From Micromonospora costi (GTDB lineage: Bacteria > Actinomycetota > Actinomycetes > Mycobacteriales > Micromonosporaceae), in the NCBI RefSeq assembly GCF_003626655.1, contig NZ_RBAN01000003.1, positions 930,001 to 994,000 of the forward strand: a stretch of 64,000 bases of DNA. The letters are read 5' to 3'. The first letter of the stretch is position 1. Each line of letters starts with the position of its first letter. The notes below the pieces were generated by a model. That model saw nothing but the letters and a program-made list of their open reading frames with translations. It searched no databases and was not told the DNA's origin. Shown in pieces: positions 34,001-42,065 of this stretch. The translations under genes were made by a program, and so were the position numbers.

Positions 34001-34078
34001 CCCGCGATCTTGCAGTTCCTGCCCCGGCAAACCGGGACGAAAGCCTCAGAACAGGGGCCGAAAGTGCAAGATCGCGGG
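34001..34078. repeat. Intergenic inverted repeat with 25-bp imperfect arms
   Basis: Left arm 34001-34025 begins CCCGCGATCTTGCA; right arm 34054-34078 ends with its exact 14-bp complement, and pairing continues imperfectly to GCCCC/GGGGC. The 28-bp centre is unremarkable. It lies 16 bp past the panD stop and may act as its terminator. The arm sequence has the look of a small non-autonomous element. Confidence 0.6.
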
Positions 34079-34093
34079 GAACGGGGGGGTGGG

Positions 34094-34516
34094 TTACACC
34101 GCGGCGTACGGGTTCCGGACGGGGTTGCCCGCGGTTCCGGGGGCCGCCGTCGCCGGGTCGGCCGTCAGGTCGACCACCCGGTTGTCGGCGTCCACGTGCA
34201 CCACCCGCGGCCGGTAGGCGCGCGCCTCGGCGTCGTCCATCTGCCCGTACGAGATCAGGATGACCAGGTCGCCGGGGTGCACGAGGTGCGCGGCGGCGCC
34301 GTTGATGCCGATCACACCGCTGCCCCGCTCGCCCGGGATCACGTACGTCTCCAGGCGGGCGCCGTTCGTGATGTCCACGATCGCCACCTGCTCGCCGGGG
34401 AGCAGGTCGGCGGCGTCGAGCAGGTCCTCGTCCACCGTGACCGAGCCGACGTAGTGCAGGTCGGCCTGGGTCACCGTGGCGCGGTGGATCTTCGACTTGA
34501 GCATGGTTCGCAGCAT
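34094..34516 (-). CDS. panD: Aspartate 1-decarboxylase proenzyme
   Basis: 140 aa. It makes beta-alanine for pantothenate. The self-cleavage site is Gly24-Ser25 in H-Y-V-G-S-V-T-V-D; Ser25 becomes the pyruvoyl cofactor. The N-terminus M-L-R-T-M-L-K-S-K-I-H-R-A-T-V is identical in style to mycobacterial PanD, which supports ATG 34516 over 34504. It follows panC by 36 bp on the same strand. Confidence 0.95.
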   Translation of the reverse strand: MLRTMLKSKIHRATVTQADLHYVGSVTVDEDLLDAADLLPGEQVAIVDITNGARLETYVIPGERGSGVIGINGAAAHLVHPGDLVILISYGQMDDAEARAYRPRVVHVDADNRVVDLTADPATAAPGTAGNPVRNPYAAV

Positions 34517-34552
34517 CGGGGTGGACCTTTCGCGGAAAAGCGGGGAGACGTC

Positions 34553-35398
34553 TCAGGAGCGGGGGGCGAGGCGGACCGGCATGTTGTCGATCAGGCGGGT
34601 GTTCCCGACCCAGGCGGCCACGAGCAGCCGGGCGGGCCCGCTGACCGGCCCCGGCTCGAGATCCGCGTCGGTCAGCACCAGGTAGTCGAGCTGGGCGCCG
34701 GGGGTGCCGGCGCCGAACGCCCGGTGCGCGGCAGCCAGCACGCCGGCGGCGTCCCGCCCCTGCTCGGCGGCCTCGACGCCGGCGCGCAGCGCGGCCGACA
34801 GGGCCAGCGCCGCGGCGCGCTCCGGCTCGGACAGGTACCGGTTGCGGCTGGACAGCGCCAGCCCGTCCGGCTCGCGCACGGTCGGGACGCCGACCACCCG
34901 GACCGGAACGTCCAGGTCGCGGGCCATCCGCCGGACCAGGGTGAGCTGCTGGTAGTCCTTCTCGCCGAAGAAGGCCAGGTCGGCGCGGGTGAGCTGGAAC
35001 AGTTTCAACACCACGGTGAGCACACCGTGGAAGAAGCCGGGCCGGCTCTGCCCCTCCAGCTCCTCGCCGAGACGGCCCGGGTTGACCCGCACGCGCGGCT
35101 CACCCTCCGGGTACATCTCGTCCCGGCTCGGCGCGAAGACCACGTCCGCGCCGGCCCGCCGGCAGACCTCCAGGTCGGCGGCGAGCGTACGCGGGTAGCG
35201 GTCGAAGTCCTCGTTCGGGCCGAACTGGAGCGGGTTCACGAAGATCGTCACCAGCACGTGGTCGGCCTGCTCGCGGGCCGCCCGCAGCAGCGTCTCGTGG
35301 CCCTCGTGCAGCGCGCCCATGGTCATGACCACGCCGACCGTCCCGCTCAGCGCGGCCCGCGCCGTGGCCAGCTCCTCGCGCGTCGTCACCAGCTCCAT
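34553..35398 (-). CDS. panC: Pantothenate synthetase
   Basis: 281 aa. It condenses pantoate and beta-alanine using ATP. Signatures: V-M-T-M-G-A-L-H-E-G-H-E-T-L (ATP HIGH-like motif), F-V-N-P-L-Q-F-G-P-N-E-D, G-E-K-D-Y-Q-Q-L and L-A-L-S-S-R-N-R-Y-L. Start ATG 35398 with GGGAGG upstream. Operon order is DUF2520 gene-panC-panD. Confidence 0.95.
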   Translation of the reverse strand: MELVTTREELATARAALSGTVGVVMTMGALHEGHETLLRAAREQADHVLVTIFVNPLQFGPNEDFDRYPRTLAADLEVCRRAGADVVFAPSRDEMYPEGEPRVRVNPGRLGEELEGQSRPGFFHGVLTVVLKLFQLTRADLAFFGEKDYQQLTLVRRMARDLDVPVRVVGVPTVREPDGLALSSRNRYLSEPERAAALALSAALRAGVEAAEQGRDAAGVLAAAHRAFGAGTPGAQLDYLVLTDADLEPGPVSGPARLLVAAWVGNTRLIDNMPVRLAPRS

Positions 35399-35459
35399 AC
35401 CGCGGCCACCTCCCGATCCCTCGTCAGCGCGTACCGGCCCGAACCCATTCCCGGACCGG

Positions 35460-36440
35460 TCACGCGGCAACTTCCCGCTGCGTACCGGCCAGGACGCCGA
35501 GCAGCGACGCGGCGTCGGCCGGGCGGAGGCGGCCGGCAGCGATGGCGCGGTCCGCCGTACGCCGGGCCAACGCCAGGTACGGCGCGACCGACTCGGGCGC
35601 GGTGGCGGCGAGCCGGTCGAGGTGTCGCTCGACGGTGCCCGCGTCACCGCGGGACACCGGGCCGGTCAGCGCGTCGTCGCCGAGGCGCAGCGCGTTCTCC
35701 AGCGCGGCCCGCAGCAGCGGCGCGAGCACCTTCTCCGGCTGGTTCACCCCGGCGTCACGCAACCGGTCGGCCGCCTCGTTGACCAGGGTCACCAGGTGGT
35801 TGGCGCCGTGCGCCAGCGCCGCGTGGTACAGCGGCCGGTCGGCCTCCCCGATCCACTCCGGCACACCGCCGAGGTCGGCGACCAGCCGGGCGGCCAGCGG
35901 CCGCAGGTCGGCGGGAGCGGTCACCCCGTACGAGATGCCGGCGAGCCGGCCGAGGTCGTCCGGGGTCCCGGTGAAGGTCATCGCGGGGTGTAGCGCGAGC
36001 GGTCGGGCGCCGACCGCGACGGCCGGGTCGAGCACGGCCAGCCCGTGCGCGCCCGAGGTGTGCGCGACCAGCTGCCCGGGGCGCAGCGCGCCGGCGTCGG
36101 CCAGGGCGCTGACCACGCCGGCCAGCGCGTCGTCCGGCACGGCGATCAGCAGCAGGTCGGTGGCGGCCCGGGCCACCGCGGTGGCGGAGCGACGGGGAAC
36201 GGAGGGCAGCAGCAGGGCCAGGCGGGCCCGGCTCGCGCCGGAACCACCGGTGGCGGCCACCACACGGTGGCCGGCCGCGGCGAGCGCGGCGCCCAGGACG
36301 GCACCGACACGACCGGCTCCGAGGACGCCGACGGTGAGGGTACGGGGAGTGACGGCAGCCGGAACGCCCGAACGGGCGGGACCCGCGGTGGCGGCGGCCC
36401 GCGCGGGGGCGGCCGGTCGCGGGCGCAGCGGTGCGCTCAT
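35460..36440 (-). CDS. Rossmann-fold DUF2520 protein
   Basis: 326 aa. After a ~33-aa Ala/Pro-rich head comes a dinucleotide-binding N-terminal domain (L-T-V-G-V-L-G-A-G-R-V-G-A-V-L-G-A) and the helical DUF2520 domain with H-P-A-M-T-F and N-H-L-V-T-L-V-N-E-A. The architecture resembles ketopantoate/6-phosphogluconate-type dehydrogenases. Directly upstream of panC-panD, it could supply pantoate in place of PanE, but that is inference. Confidence 0.8.
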   Translation of the reverse strand: MSAPLRPRPAAPARAAATAGPARSGVPAAVTPRTLTVGVLGAGRVGAVLGAALAAAGHRVVAATGGSGASRARLALLLPSVPRRSATAVARAATDLLLIAVPDDALAGVVSALADAGALRPGQLVAHTSGAHGLAVLDPAVAVGARPLALHPAMTFTGTPDDLGRLAGISYGVTAPADLRPLAARLVADLGGVPEWIGEADRPLYHAALAHGANHLVTLVNEAADRLRDAGVNQPEKVLAPLLRAALENALRLGDDALTGPVSRGDAGTVERHLDRLAATAPESVAPYLALARRTADRAIAAGRLRPADAASLLGVLAGTQREVAA

Positions 36441-36559
36441 GACGACGATCCAGTCCTCGAGAAGGGGTACCGGTCGATGGCAAGTATGCGCCGGGGCAAC
36501 GGGATCGAAACCCGGATGTGAAAACCTTCACCGCCGCGCCCGGCCGGCACCGCTGACCG

Positions 36560-36565
36560 TAGGGT
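36560..36565 (+). promoter_or_regulatory. -10 box (TAGGGT) of the mini-ORF/midA/nuoD transcript
   Basis: TAGGGT is 7 nt before GTG 36573, so the transcript would begin at or next to that codon. Confidence 0.45.
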
Positions 36566-36572
36566 CGGCACG

Positions 36573-36602
36573 GTGACGGACCCCGGACGAGGACGGAACT
36601 GA
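36573..36602 (+). CDS. Nine-codon leaderless mini-ORF coupled to midA
   Basis: GTG ACG GAC CCC GGA CGA GGA then CGG AAC TGA encodes M-T-D-P-G-R-G-R-N. Its stop overlaps the midA start as TGATG. It starts 7 nt after a -10 box and would be translated first on a leaderless message, delivering ribosomes to midA. The peptide itself is unlikely to be functional. Evidence is positional only. Confidence 0.35.
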   Translation: MTDPGRGRN

Positions 36603-37597
36603 TGCCGGTGCGGTGGCGGGAAGCCATGGATGGGGCCCTCTACGGCCCGGGTGGCTTCTTCGTGTCCGGTCCGGGCCCGGCCGGCCACTTCCGCACCTCC
36701 GTGCACGCGTCCCCCACCTTCGCCCGGGCCCTGCTCCGCCTGCTCGACCGGGTCGACGCCGCCCTCGGCCACCCCGACCGGCTCGACGTGGTCGACGTGG
36801 GCGCCGGGCGCGGCGAACTCCTGCGCGCGTTGGCCCGGGACGTGGCTCCGGCGCTCGCGGAGCGGCTGCGGCTCACGGCCGTGGAGGTGGCCCCGCGCCC
36901 CGGTGACCTGCCGGACGGCATCGACTGGGTCGACGAGATCCCGTACGGGATCGTCGGGCTGCTCGTGGCGACCGAGTGGCTGGACAACGTGCCGCTGGAC
37001 GTCGCCGTGCACGGTGCGGACGGGTGGCGCTACCTGCTGGTCGATCCCGCGTCGGGTACGGAGAGCGTCGGCGATCCGGTCGACGCCGAGGACGCCTCAT
37101 GGCTCGCGACCTGGTGGCCCGTGCCCGGCGAGCCGGCGCGGGCCGAGATCGGCCGGCCCCGGGACGAGGCGTGGGCCGACGCGGTGGGCCACGTCGACCG
37201 GGGACTCGCGTTGGCCGTCGACTACGGGCACGTGGCGCCGGAGCGGCCCTTCGACGGGACGCTGACCGGGTACCGGGGCGGACGGCAGGTGCCGCCGGTG
37301 CCCGACGGGTCGTGCGACATCACCGCCCACGTCGCCATGGACTCGGTCGCCTCCGCCGGTGAGCGGGTCGCCCGGTGCGCGTACGCCCTGGGGCCGCAGC
37401 GGGAGGCCCTGCGGGCGCTCGGGGCCGACGGCGGCCGACCGCCCCTGGCCCTGGCCGCCAGCGACCCGGCGGCGTACATCCGGGCGCTCGCAGCAGCGTC
37501 CACGGTGGCCGAACTGACCGACCCGGCCGGGCTCGGCGGCCACTGGTGGCTGCGGCAACCGGTCGCCGTCACGCACGATCCGCTCGTGGCACGATGA
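36602..37597 (+). CDS. MidA/NDUFAF7-family protein arginine methyltransferase
   Basis: 331 aa. The N-terminal F-R-E-A/Y-G-x-G-G-F-type element is present as M-D-G-A-L-Y-G-P-G-G-F-F, followed by H-F-R-T-S-V-H-A-S-P-T-F, SAM motif V-V-D-V-G-A-G-R-G-E-L-L-R and the family-specific A-T-E-W-L-D-N-V-P (usually NE-[LF]-D-A). This is the DUF185/MidA family, whose eukaryotic member NDUFAF7 dimethylates an Arg of the complex I 49-kDa subunit. The next gene, overlapping by ATGA, encodes the bacterial counterpart of that subunit (NuoD), which strongly suggests substrate identity. Confidence 0.85.
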   Translation: MPVRWREAMDGALYGPGGFFVSGPGPAGHFRTSVHASPTFARALLRLLDRVDAALGHPDRLDVVDVGAGRGELLRALARDVAPALAERLRLTAVEVAPRPGDLPDGIDWVDEIPYGIVGLLVATEWLDNVPLDVAVHGADGWRYLLVDPASGTESVGDPVDAEDASWLATWWPVPGEPARAEIGRPRDEAWADAVGHVDRGLALAVDYGHVAPERPFDGTLTGYRGGRQVPPVPDGSCDITAHVAMDSVASAGERVARCAYALGPQREALRALGADGGRPPLALAASDPAAYIRALAAASTVAELTDPAGLGGHWWLRQPVAVTHDPLVAR

Positions 37598-38781
37598 CGG
37601 GCATGACCACCGACGCCGGGGACCTCCGCGAGCTGACCGTCGGCACCGGGGCCGGCCTGGTGGCGGGCACCGGCGGGGAGCAGCTCGGCACCGACATGGT
37701 GCTCAACATCGGCCCGCAGCACCCGTCCACGCACGGTGTGCTGCGGCTGAAGCTGGTGCTCGACGGGGAACGGGTGATCTCGGCCGAGCCGGTCGTCGGT
37801 TACATGCACCGGGGTGCGGAGAAGCTCTTCGAGGTACGCGACTACCGGCAGATCATCGTGCTCGCGAACCGGCACGACTGGCTGTCGGCGTTCTCGAACG
37901 AGCTGGGTGTGGTGCTCGCCGTCGAACGGCTGATGGGTCTCGAGGTGCCGGAGCGCGCCACCTGGCTCCGGATGGCCCTCGCCGAGCTGAACCGCGTGCT
38001 CAACCACCTGATGTTCCTCGGCTCGTACCCGCTGGAGATCGGCGCCATCACGCCGATGTTCTACGCGTTCCGGGAACGGGAGACCCTCCAGGCCGTGATG
38101 GAGGAGGTCTCCGGCGGCCGGATCCACTACATGTTCAACCGGGTGGGTGGCCTCAAGGAGGAGGTGCCGTACGGCTGGACCGGCCGGGCCCGGGCCGCCA
38201 TCGGCGAGGTGCGCCGCCGGATGCCCGACCTGGACAACCTGATCCGGCGCAACGAGATCTTCCTGGCCCGTACGGTCGGTGTCGGCGTGCTCTCCGCGGC
38301 GGACGCCGCGGCGTTCGGCGCGTCCGGGCCGGTCGCCCGCGCCTCCGGCCTCGACCTGGACCTGCGCCGCGACGACCCCTACCTGGCGTACGACGAGCTG
38401 GACGTTCCGGTGGTGACGCGCACCAGCGGCGACTGTCACGCCCGGTTCGAGGTGCTGCTCGACCAGGTGTACGCCTCGCTCGACCTCGCCGAGCAGTGTC
38501 TCGACCGGGTCGACCGGCTGACCGGGCCCGTCAACACCCGGCTGCCGAAGGTGGTCAAGGCCCCGGAGGGCCACACCTACGCGTGGACCGAGAACCCGCT
38601 CGGCATCAACGGCTATTACCTCGTGTCACGGGGCGAGAAGACGCCGTGGCGGCTCAAGCTGCGCACCGCCTCGTACGCCAACGTGCAGGCCCTCGCCACC
38701 CTGCTCCCGGGCTGCCTGGTGCCGGACCTGATCGCGATCCTCGGCTCGATGTTCTTCGTGGTCGGCGACATCGACAAGTAG
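37594..38781 (+). CDS. nuoD: NADH-quinone oxidoreductase subunit D, orphan copy
   Basis: 395 aa. This is the 49-kDa/NuoD subunit that lines the quinone site of complex I. Hallmarks: N-I-G-P-Q-H-P-S-T-H-G-V-L-R-L, G-Y-M-H-R-G-A-E-K-L, E-L-N-R-V-L-N-H-L and G-D-C-H-A-R-F. Arg73 in M-H-R-G aligns with bovine 49-kDa Arg85, the NDUFAF7 target. No other nuo genes are in the window, so this is separated from, or additional to, a nuo operon. Start ATG 37594 overlaps the midA stop; ATG 37603 is possible. Confidence 0.93.
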   Translation: MTGMTTDAGDLRELTVGTGAGLVAGTGGEQLGTDMVLNIGPQHPSTHGVLRLKLVLDGERVISAEPVVGYMHRGAEKLFEVRDYRQIIVLANRHDWLSAFSNELGVVLAVERLMGLEVPERATWLRMALAELNRVLNHLMFLGSYPLEIGAITPMFYAFRERETLQAVMEEVSGGRIHYMFNRVGGLKEEVPYGWTGRARAAIGEVRRRMPDLDNLIRRNEIFLARTVGVGVLSAADAAAFGASGPVARASGLDLDLRRDDPYLAYDELDVPVVTRTSGDCHARFEVLLDQVYASLDLAEQCLDRVDRLTGPVNTRLPKVVKAPEGHTYAWTENPLGINGYYLVSRGEKTPWRLKLRTASYANVQALATLLPGCLVPDLIAILGSMFFVVGDIDK

Positions 38782-39087
38782 CCGGCGCGAGGCTGGATCG
38801 GCGTGTTGGCTCGGGGTGTCGGCGCCCTGGTTGATCTGGCGGGCACACGGCCGCCGGGTTGCCCCGGCCGTTCCTGTCGAGCTGCCCCAGATCTGGGGCG
38901 GTCGTGAATCGGTCCGCTCACCGCGCGACGCCGACGCGGCGCACCCAGATCCGGGACCCGTAGCGAATCGACCGCTCGCAGGGGTTGCGCCGGTGCGGCG
39001 TGCCCCATATCTGGGGCAGCTCGACAGCGTCCGCCGGACGGTCGCGGGCTGCCCCGCCACGCCAGCGGCCCACCGAGGCGGGGTGGG
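38782..39087. other. Gene-free interval with a MITE-like element
   Basis: A 306-bp gap between nuoD (plus) and a minus-strand gene. No credible gene. About half is the inverted-repeat element at 38876-39025; the rest shows no feature I recognise. Confidence 0.6.
38876..39025. mobile_element. 150-bp MITE-like element with 24-bp terminal inverted repeats
   Basis: Left end 38876-38899 starts GTCGAGCTGCCCCAGAT; right end 39002-39025 is its complement with one mismatch in 24 (CTGGGGC dyads: AGATCT versus ATATCT centre). No coding capacity, and no obvious target-site duplication. Each end is itself a small palindrome (GCCCCAGATCTGGGGC), so a rho-independent-type double hairpin is an alternative reading. 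Confidence 0.5.
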
Positions 39088-40659
39088 TCAGCGCCAGCGG
39101 GTGCCGCCCGCGCGGGGCGCATCGTCGTGCGGCGGGTACCCGTAGTGGTCCTCGTCGGCCCGCGCCCGCCGGCCCACCCGCTCCGGCTCGACGTCCGGCG
39201 CCGACTGGTAGCCCCGCTGTCGCGGCGGCCGCCACTCGTCCGGCACCGGAACCCCACCGGCCGGCAGCGCCGCGCGCTCCTCCGGCTCGGCCCAGCCGGC
39301 CCGCCGTCCGGCGTCGCCGCCCCGACCGTACGTGCGCGGCTCGTCCCGCGGCGGATCGTCCCAACGGGGCTCGTCCCGGCGGGGCTCGTCCCGGCGGACC
39401 GACGCCCAGCGGTCGGCGACCCGGTACTCGGTGCCGCTCGCGTCGGCGTGCACCTCGGCCCGGCGTTCACCCATCCGCAGCTCCTGGCCACGGTCGTCGT
39501 CCCGCACCGAGGCCCAGCGGTCGCCCGCGCGCAGCTGCGACCAGTACTGGCCGGTGTCGTCCGGCTGCGCCGGCCGGTCGGCCCGCTCCTCCGGGTCGTC
39601 CCAGCCCGCCTCGCCAGCTCCGCCGCGCTGCCGCGGCCAGCTCCGCTCCTCGGCCGGCGCGGACCAGGACCGCTCGTCGCGCCGGCCGGCCCAGCCCCGG
39701 TCCTCGCGCGGGTCGTCCCAGCCCGGCTCGTCGCGGGAGTCGCCGTACGCCGCCCACCGCCGCTCGTCGCCCGGGCGGGAGCGCTCGTCGCCCTGGTGGG
39801 AACGCTCATCCGCGCCGGCGTACCCGGACCAGGACCGCTCCTCAGGGCCGCTGCCGGCGCCCGACCACCGGTCCTCGGCGCCGCCCCAGGACCGCTCGTC
39901 CGCGCCGGGTGACCAGCCGCCCGTGTACCCGCCGCCGTAACGCACGCCGGTCGGCTCGGAGTGGCCGCCGTCCACGATGGTGTGCCGGGTGGTGACGTGC
40001 ACCGTCTCGGTGTGCCGGACCATCCCCACCGGGCGCGGCGCCGGCTCCGGCCGGCTGTCCTGCTCGGGCGGGCGGGACGCGCCGTACACACCGGGCGGGG
40101 CCGCGGCGCCGCGCTCACCGCCGTACTCGGCGGAGCCGGCCCGCTCGGCGCCGTACACCCCGGCGGCCGGGCGTTCCGCGCCGTACTGGGCGGACGCCGC
40201 GCGGCTACGGGCGGGAGGAGCGTCCTCGTCGGGCTCCGGGACGGACACCCGGGCGCGACCCGCGCCGGCCGGCTCCTCGGCGCCGGACAGGGCGGCGCCA
40301 GTGGCGTCGAGCCGCCGGCGCACCGCGGCGACCGCCTCCTGGGCCCGCTGGGCCTGGTCCAGCGCCTGGTTACCGCGCTGGGCCGCGGCCACGATCTCGC
40401 CCCGCAGCTCCCGGCGGAGCTGCTCCATCTCGTCCAGCACTTCCTCGACGCGCGCCTGCCCGCCGTCGCCGTCGCTCCGCAGCGCGATCGACAGCCCGAT
40501 GAGCACCACGGCCACGATGGCGAGCACCGCGGCGAAACGCAGCGGGCCGTTGCCGTCCGCCACCAGCAGGATCAGCGCCGCCACCGGTGCGAGCCCCACG
40601 CCGATCCAGAAGAGCACGGTCAACAGTCCGGGACTGCGCTTGGTGTCGGGGGCGGACAT
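39088..40659 (-). CDS. Membrane protein with coiled coil and long disordered repeat tail
   Basis: 523 aa. Two transmembrane helices (~10-28, ~35-53), a coiled coil (~60-110: V-E-E-V-L-D-E-M-E-Q-L-R-R-E-L-R) and a ~400-aa tail rich in Arg, Glu, Asp, Trp, Gly. The tail carries at least eight imperfect copies of [DE]-E-R-[SR]-[WH] (e.g. A-D-E-R-S-W-G-G, P-E-E-R-S-W-S-G, R-D-E-R-S-W-S-A) and three R-x-A-D-R-W-A-S-V-R-like blocks. Function unknown; the layout suggests a cytoplasmic scaffold at the membrane. Start ATG 40659, with TAGGCT 8 nt upstream. Confidence 0.7.
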   Translation of the reverse strand: MSAPDTKRSPGLLTVLFWIGVGLAPVAALILLVADGNGPLRFAAVLAIVAVVLIGLSIALRSDGDGGQARVEEVLDEMEQLRRELRGEIVAAAQRGNQALDQAQRAQEAVAAVRRRLDATGAALSGAEEPAGAGRARVSVPEPDEDAPPARSRAASAQYGAERPAAGVYGAERAGSAEYGGERGAAAPPGVYGASRPPEQDSRPEPAPRPVGMVRHTETVHVTTRHTIVDGGHSEPTGVRYGGGYTGGWSPGADERSWGGAEDRWSGAGSGPEERSWSGYAGADERSHQGDERSRPGDERRWAAYGDSRDEPGWDDPREDRGWAGRRDERSWSAPAEERSWPRQRGGAGEAGWDDPEERADRPAQPDDTGQYWSQLRAGDRWASVRDDDRGQELRMGERRAEVHADASGTEYRVADRWASVRRDEPRRDEPRWDDPPRDEPRTYGRGGDAGRRAGWAEPEERAALPAGGVPVPDEWRPPRQRGYQSAPDVEPERVGRRARADEDHYGYPPHDDAPRAGGTRWR

Positions 40660-40666
40660 GGCTGTG

Positions 40667-40676
40667 CAGCCTACCG
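40667..40676 (-). promoter_or_regulatory. Leaderless -10 box region (TAGGCT) of the repeat-tail gene
   Basis: Minus-strand TAGGCT ends about 8 nt before ATG 40659; no ribosome-binding site in between. Confidence 0.4.
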
Positions 40677-40849
40677 AGAGTTGCCTTCCGTGGGAACGGG
40701 CCCAGACCGCCCCTCCCGGACCGGTCGCCGGCCGCCATCCGGGGTTCACCGGCCGTTCACCCTCGTACGCCGACGGCCGGCCATCGGTGGCTGCGGGCCA
40801 CCGACGACCGGCCGTCGTCGGGATGCGGGACGTTCGCCCGCCGGAAGGC

Positions 40850-41854
40850 TCAGCCGGCGGCCAGGGCGCCGTCCGAGGAGAGGACCAGGCCCACGCTGGC
40901 GCTACCGGTCTTCAGCGCGTTCTTGGTCTGCGGGCCACCAGCGTCCAGCGAGCTGAACGAGCCGGCGTTGAAGTTGTAGACCTGGACCAGGCCGGCCTGG
41001 CAGGTCACCCGCTGCGGGCACTCCGGCGGCCCGGCGAGCACCGTGTCCTTGCCGGAGCACTTGCTGGCCAGGTCCGACAGGGTGCGGACGCCGTACTTGT
41101 CGGCGAACGCCGTGGTCACCGCGAAGGCATTCTGGTCCTGCGCGGCGGACGGGGCACCGAAGGTGATGCCCACCTTGTCGCCGGCGGCCTTCAGAGCGGC
41201 CACCGTCTTCTCGATGTCCGGCGACGAGGCCTGCGGCGCGCCCTGCCCGTTGGCCTTGGTGTTGAGGAACTCGGCCATGCTGGCCGCGTACTCCGGGATG
41301 ACCTGGATCTCGCCCTTCTCCAGGGCCGGCTCGTAGAGCTCCCGGTTGCCGATCTGCTGCACCCGCACCTGGTAGCCGGCGGAGGTGAGGGCGATCCGGT
41401 ACAGCTCCGCGAGCGTCTCGCTCTCGCTGAAGTTGCCGGCGCCCACCACGATCTGGCCACCGGGGCCCTTGGCGATCCCGGCCGTCAGGTTGTTGGCCGA
41501 GGCGAACTCCTCGGCGGCCGCCTTCGGCGTCTTGCGGTCGACGTCGACCGCCTTGTTGAGCTGGATGAGCTTCGGCGTGTCCAGTGCGCCGGACACCTTG
41601 TCGAGTGCGGCGATCAGCTGCGGGTTCGCCGCGTCGGCGTTGATCGCCGGGATGACGTTGTCGCTGTTCTGGAGCTTCTTGTCGTCGTCGAGGACCCTCA
41701 GCTGGTCACCCGCGACCGGGGCGCAGCCCGCCCCGCTCGCCGCCTGCGACGGAGCCTCGGTGCCGGAGGAACCGGCGTCACCGCAGCCGGTCAGCAGCCC
41801 GGCGGCAGCGAGGGCCGCCGCCGCGCCGACGGCCAGCCGTGTACGTGCGCGCAT
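40850..41854 (-). CDS. Osmoprotectant ABC transporter substrate-binding lipoprotein
   Basis: 334 aa. Lipobox L-L-T-G-C (Cys24). The body is an OpuAC/ProX-type binding domain: I-V-V-G-A-G-N-F-S-E-S-E-T-L-A-E-L-Y, I-G-N-R-E-L-Y-E-P-A-L-E-K-G-E-I-Q-V-I-P-E-Y and later F-A-V-T-T-A-F-A-D-K-Y-G-V-R-T-L-S-D-L. Ligand likely glycine betaine, choline or a related compatible solute. Start ATG 41854 was chosen for the signal peptide. Two permease genes follow upstream on the same strand and the ATPase gene is divergent. Confidence 0.9.
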   Translation of the reverse strand: MRARTRLAVGAAAALAAAGLLTGCGDAGSSGTEAPSQAASGAGCAPVAGDQLRVLDDDKKLQNSDNVIPAINADAANPQLIAALDKVSGALDTPKLIQLNKAVDVDRKTPKAAAEEFASANNLTAGIAKGPGGQIVVGAGNFSESETLAELYRIALTSAGYQVRVQQIGNRELYEPALEKGEIQVIPEYAASMAEFLNTKANGQGAPQASSPDIEKTVAALKAAGDKVGITFGAPSAAQDQNAFAVTTAFADKYGVRTLSDLASKCSGKDTVLAGPPECPQRVTCQAGLVQVYNFNAGSFSSLDAGGPQTKNALKTGSASVGLVLSSDGALAAG

Positions 41855-42065
41855 TTTGCCCGCCTTCCGTGTCCCGGCGCGACCCGTTCGGGCCGGCCGC
41901 GTGTCCGACGGGCGATCCATTGATCGGCCGCCCGCGATTGTCCAGCCAACATCCTCCACACCGGTACGACAACCGCAGGCGAGGTTCGTCACCGGATCGT
42001 CACGTCGACGTCAGCAATGCCCGTTTCCGGGGCCGCATCCGCTCCCGGGTTGTGACGGAGGTCGC

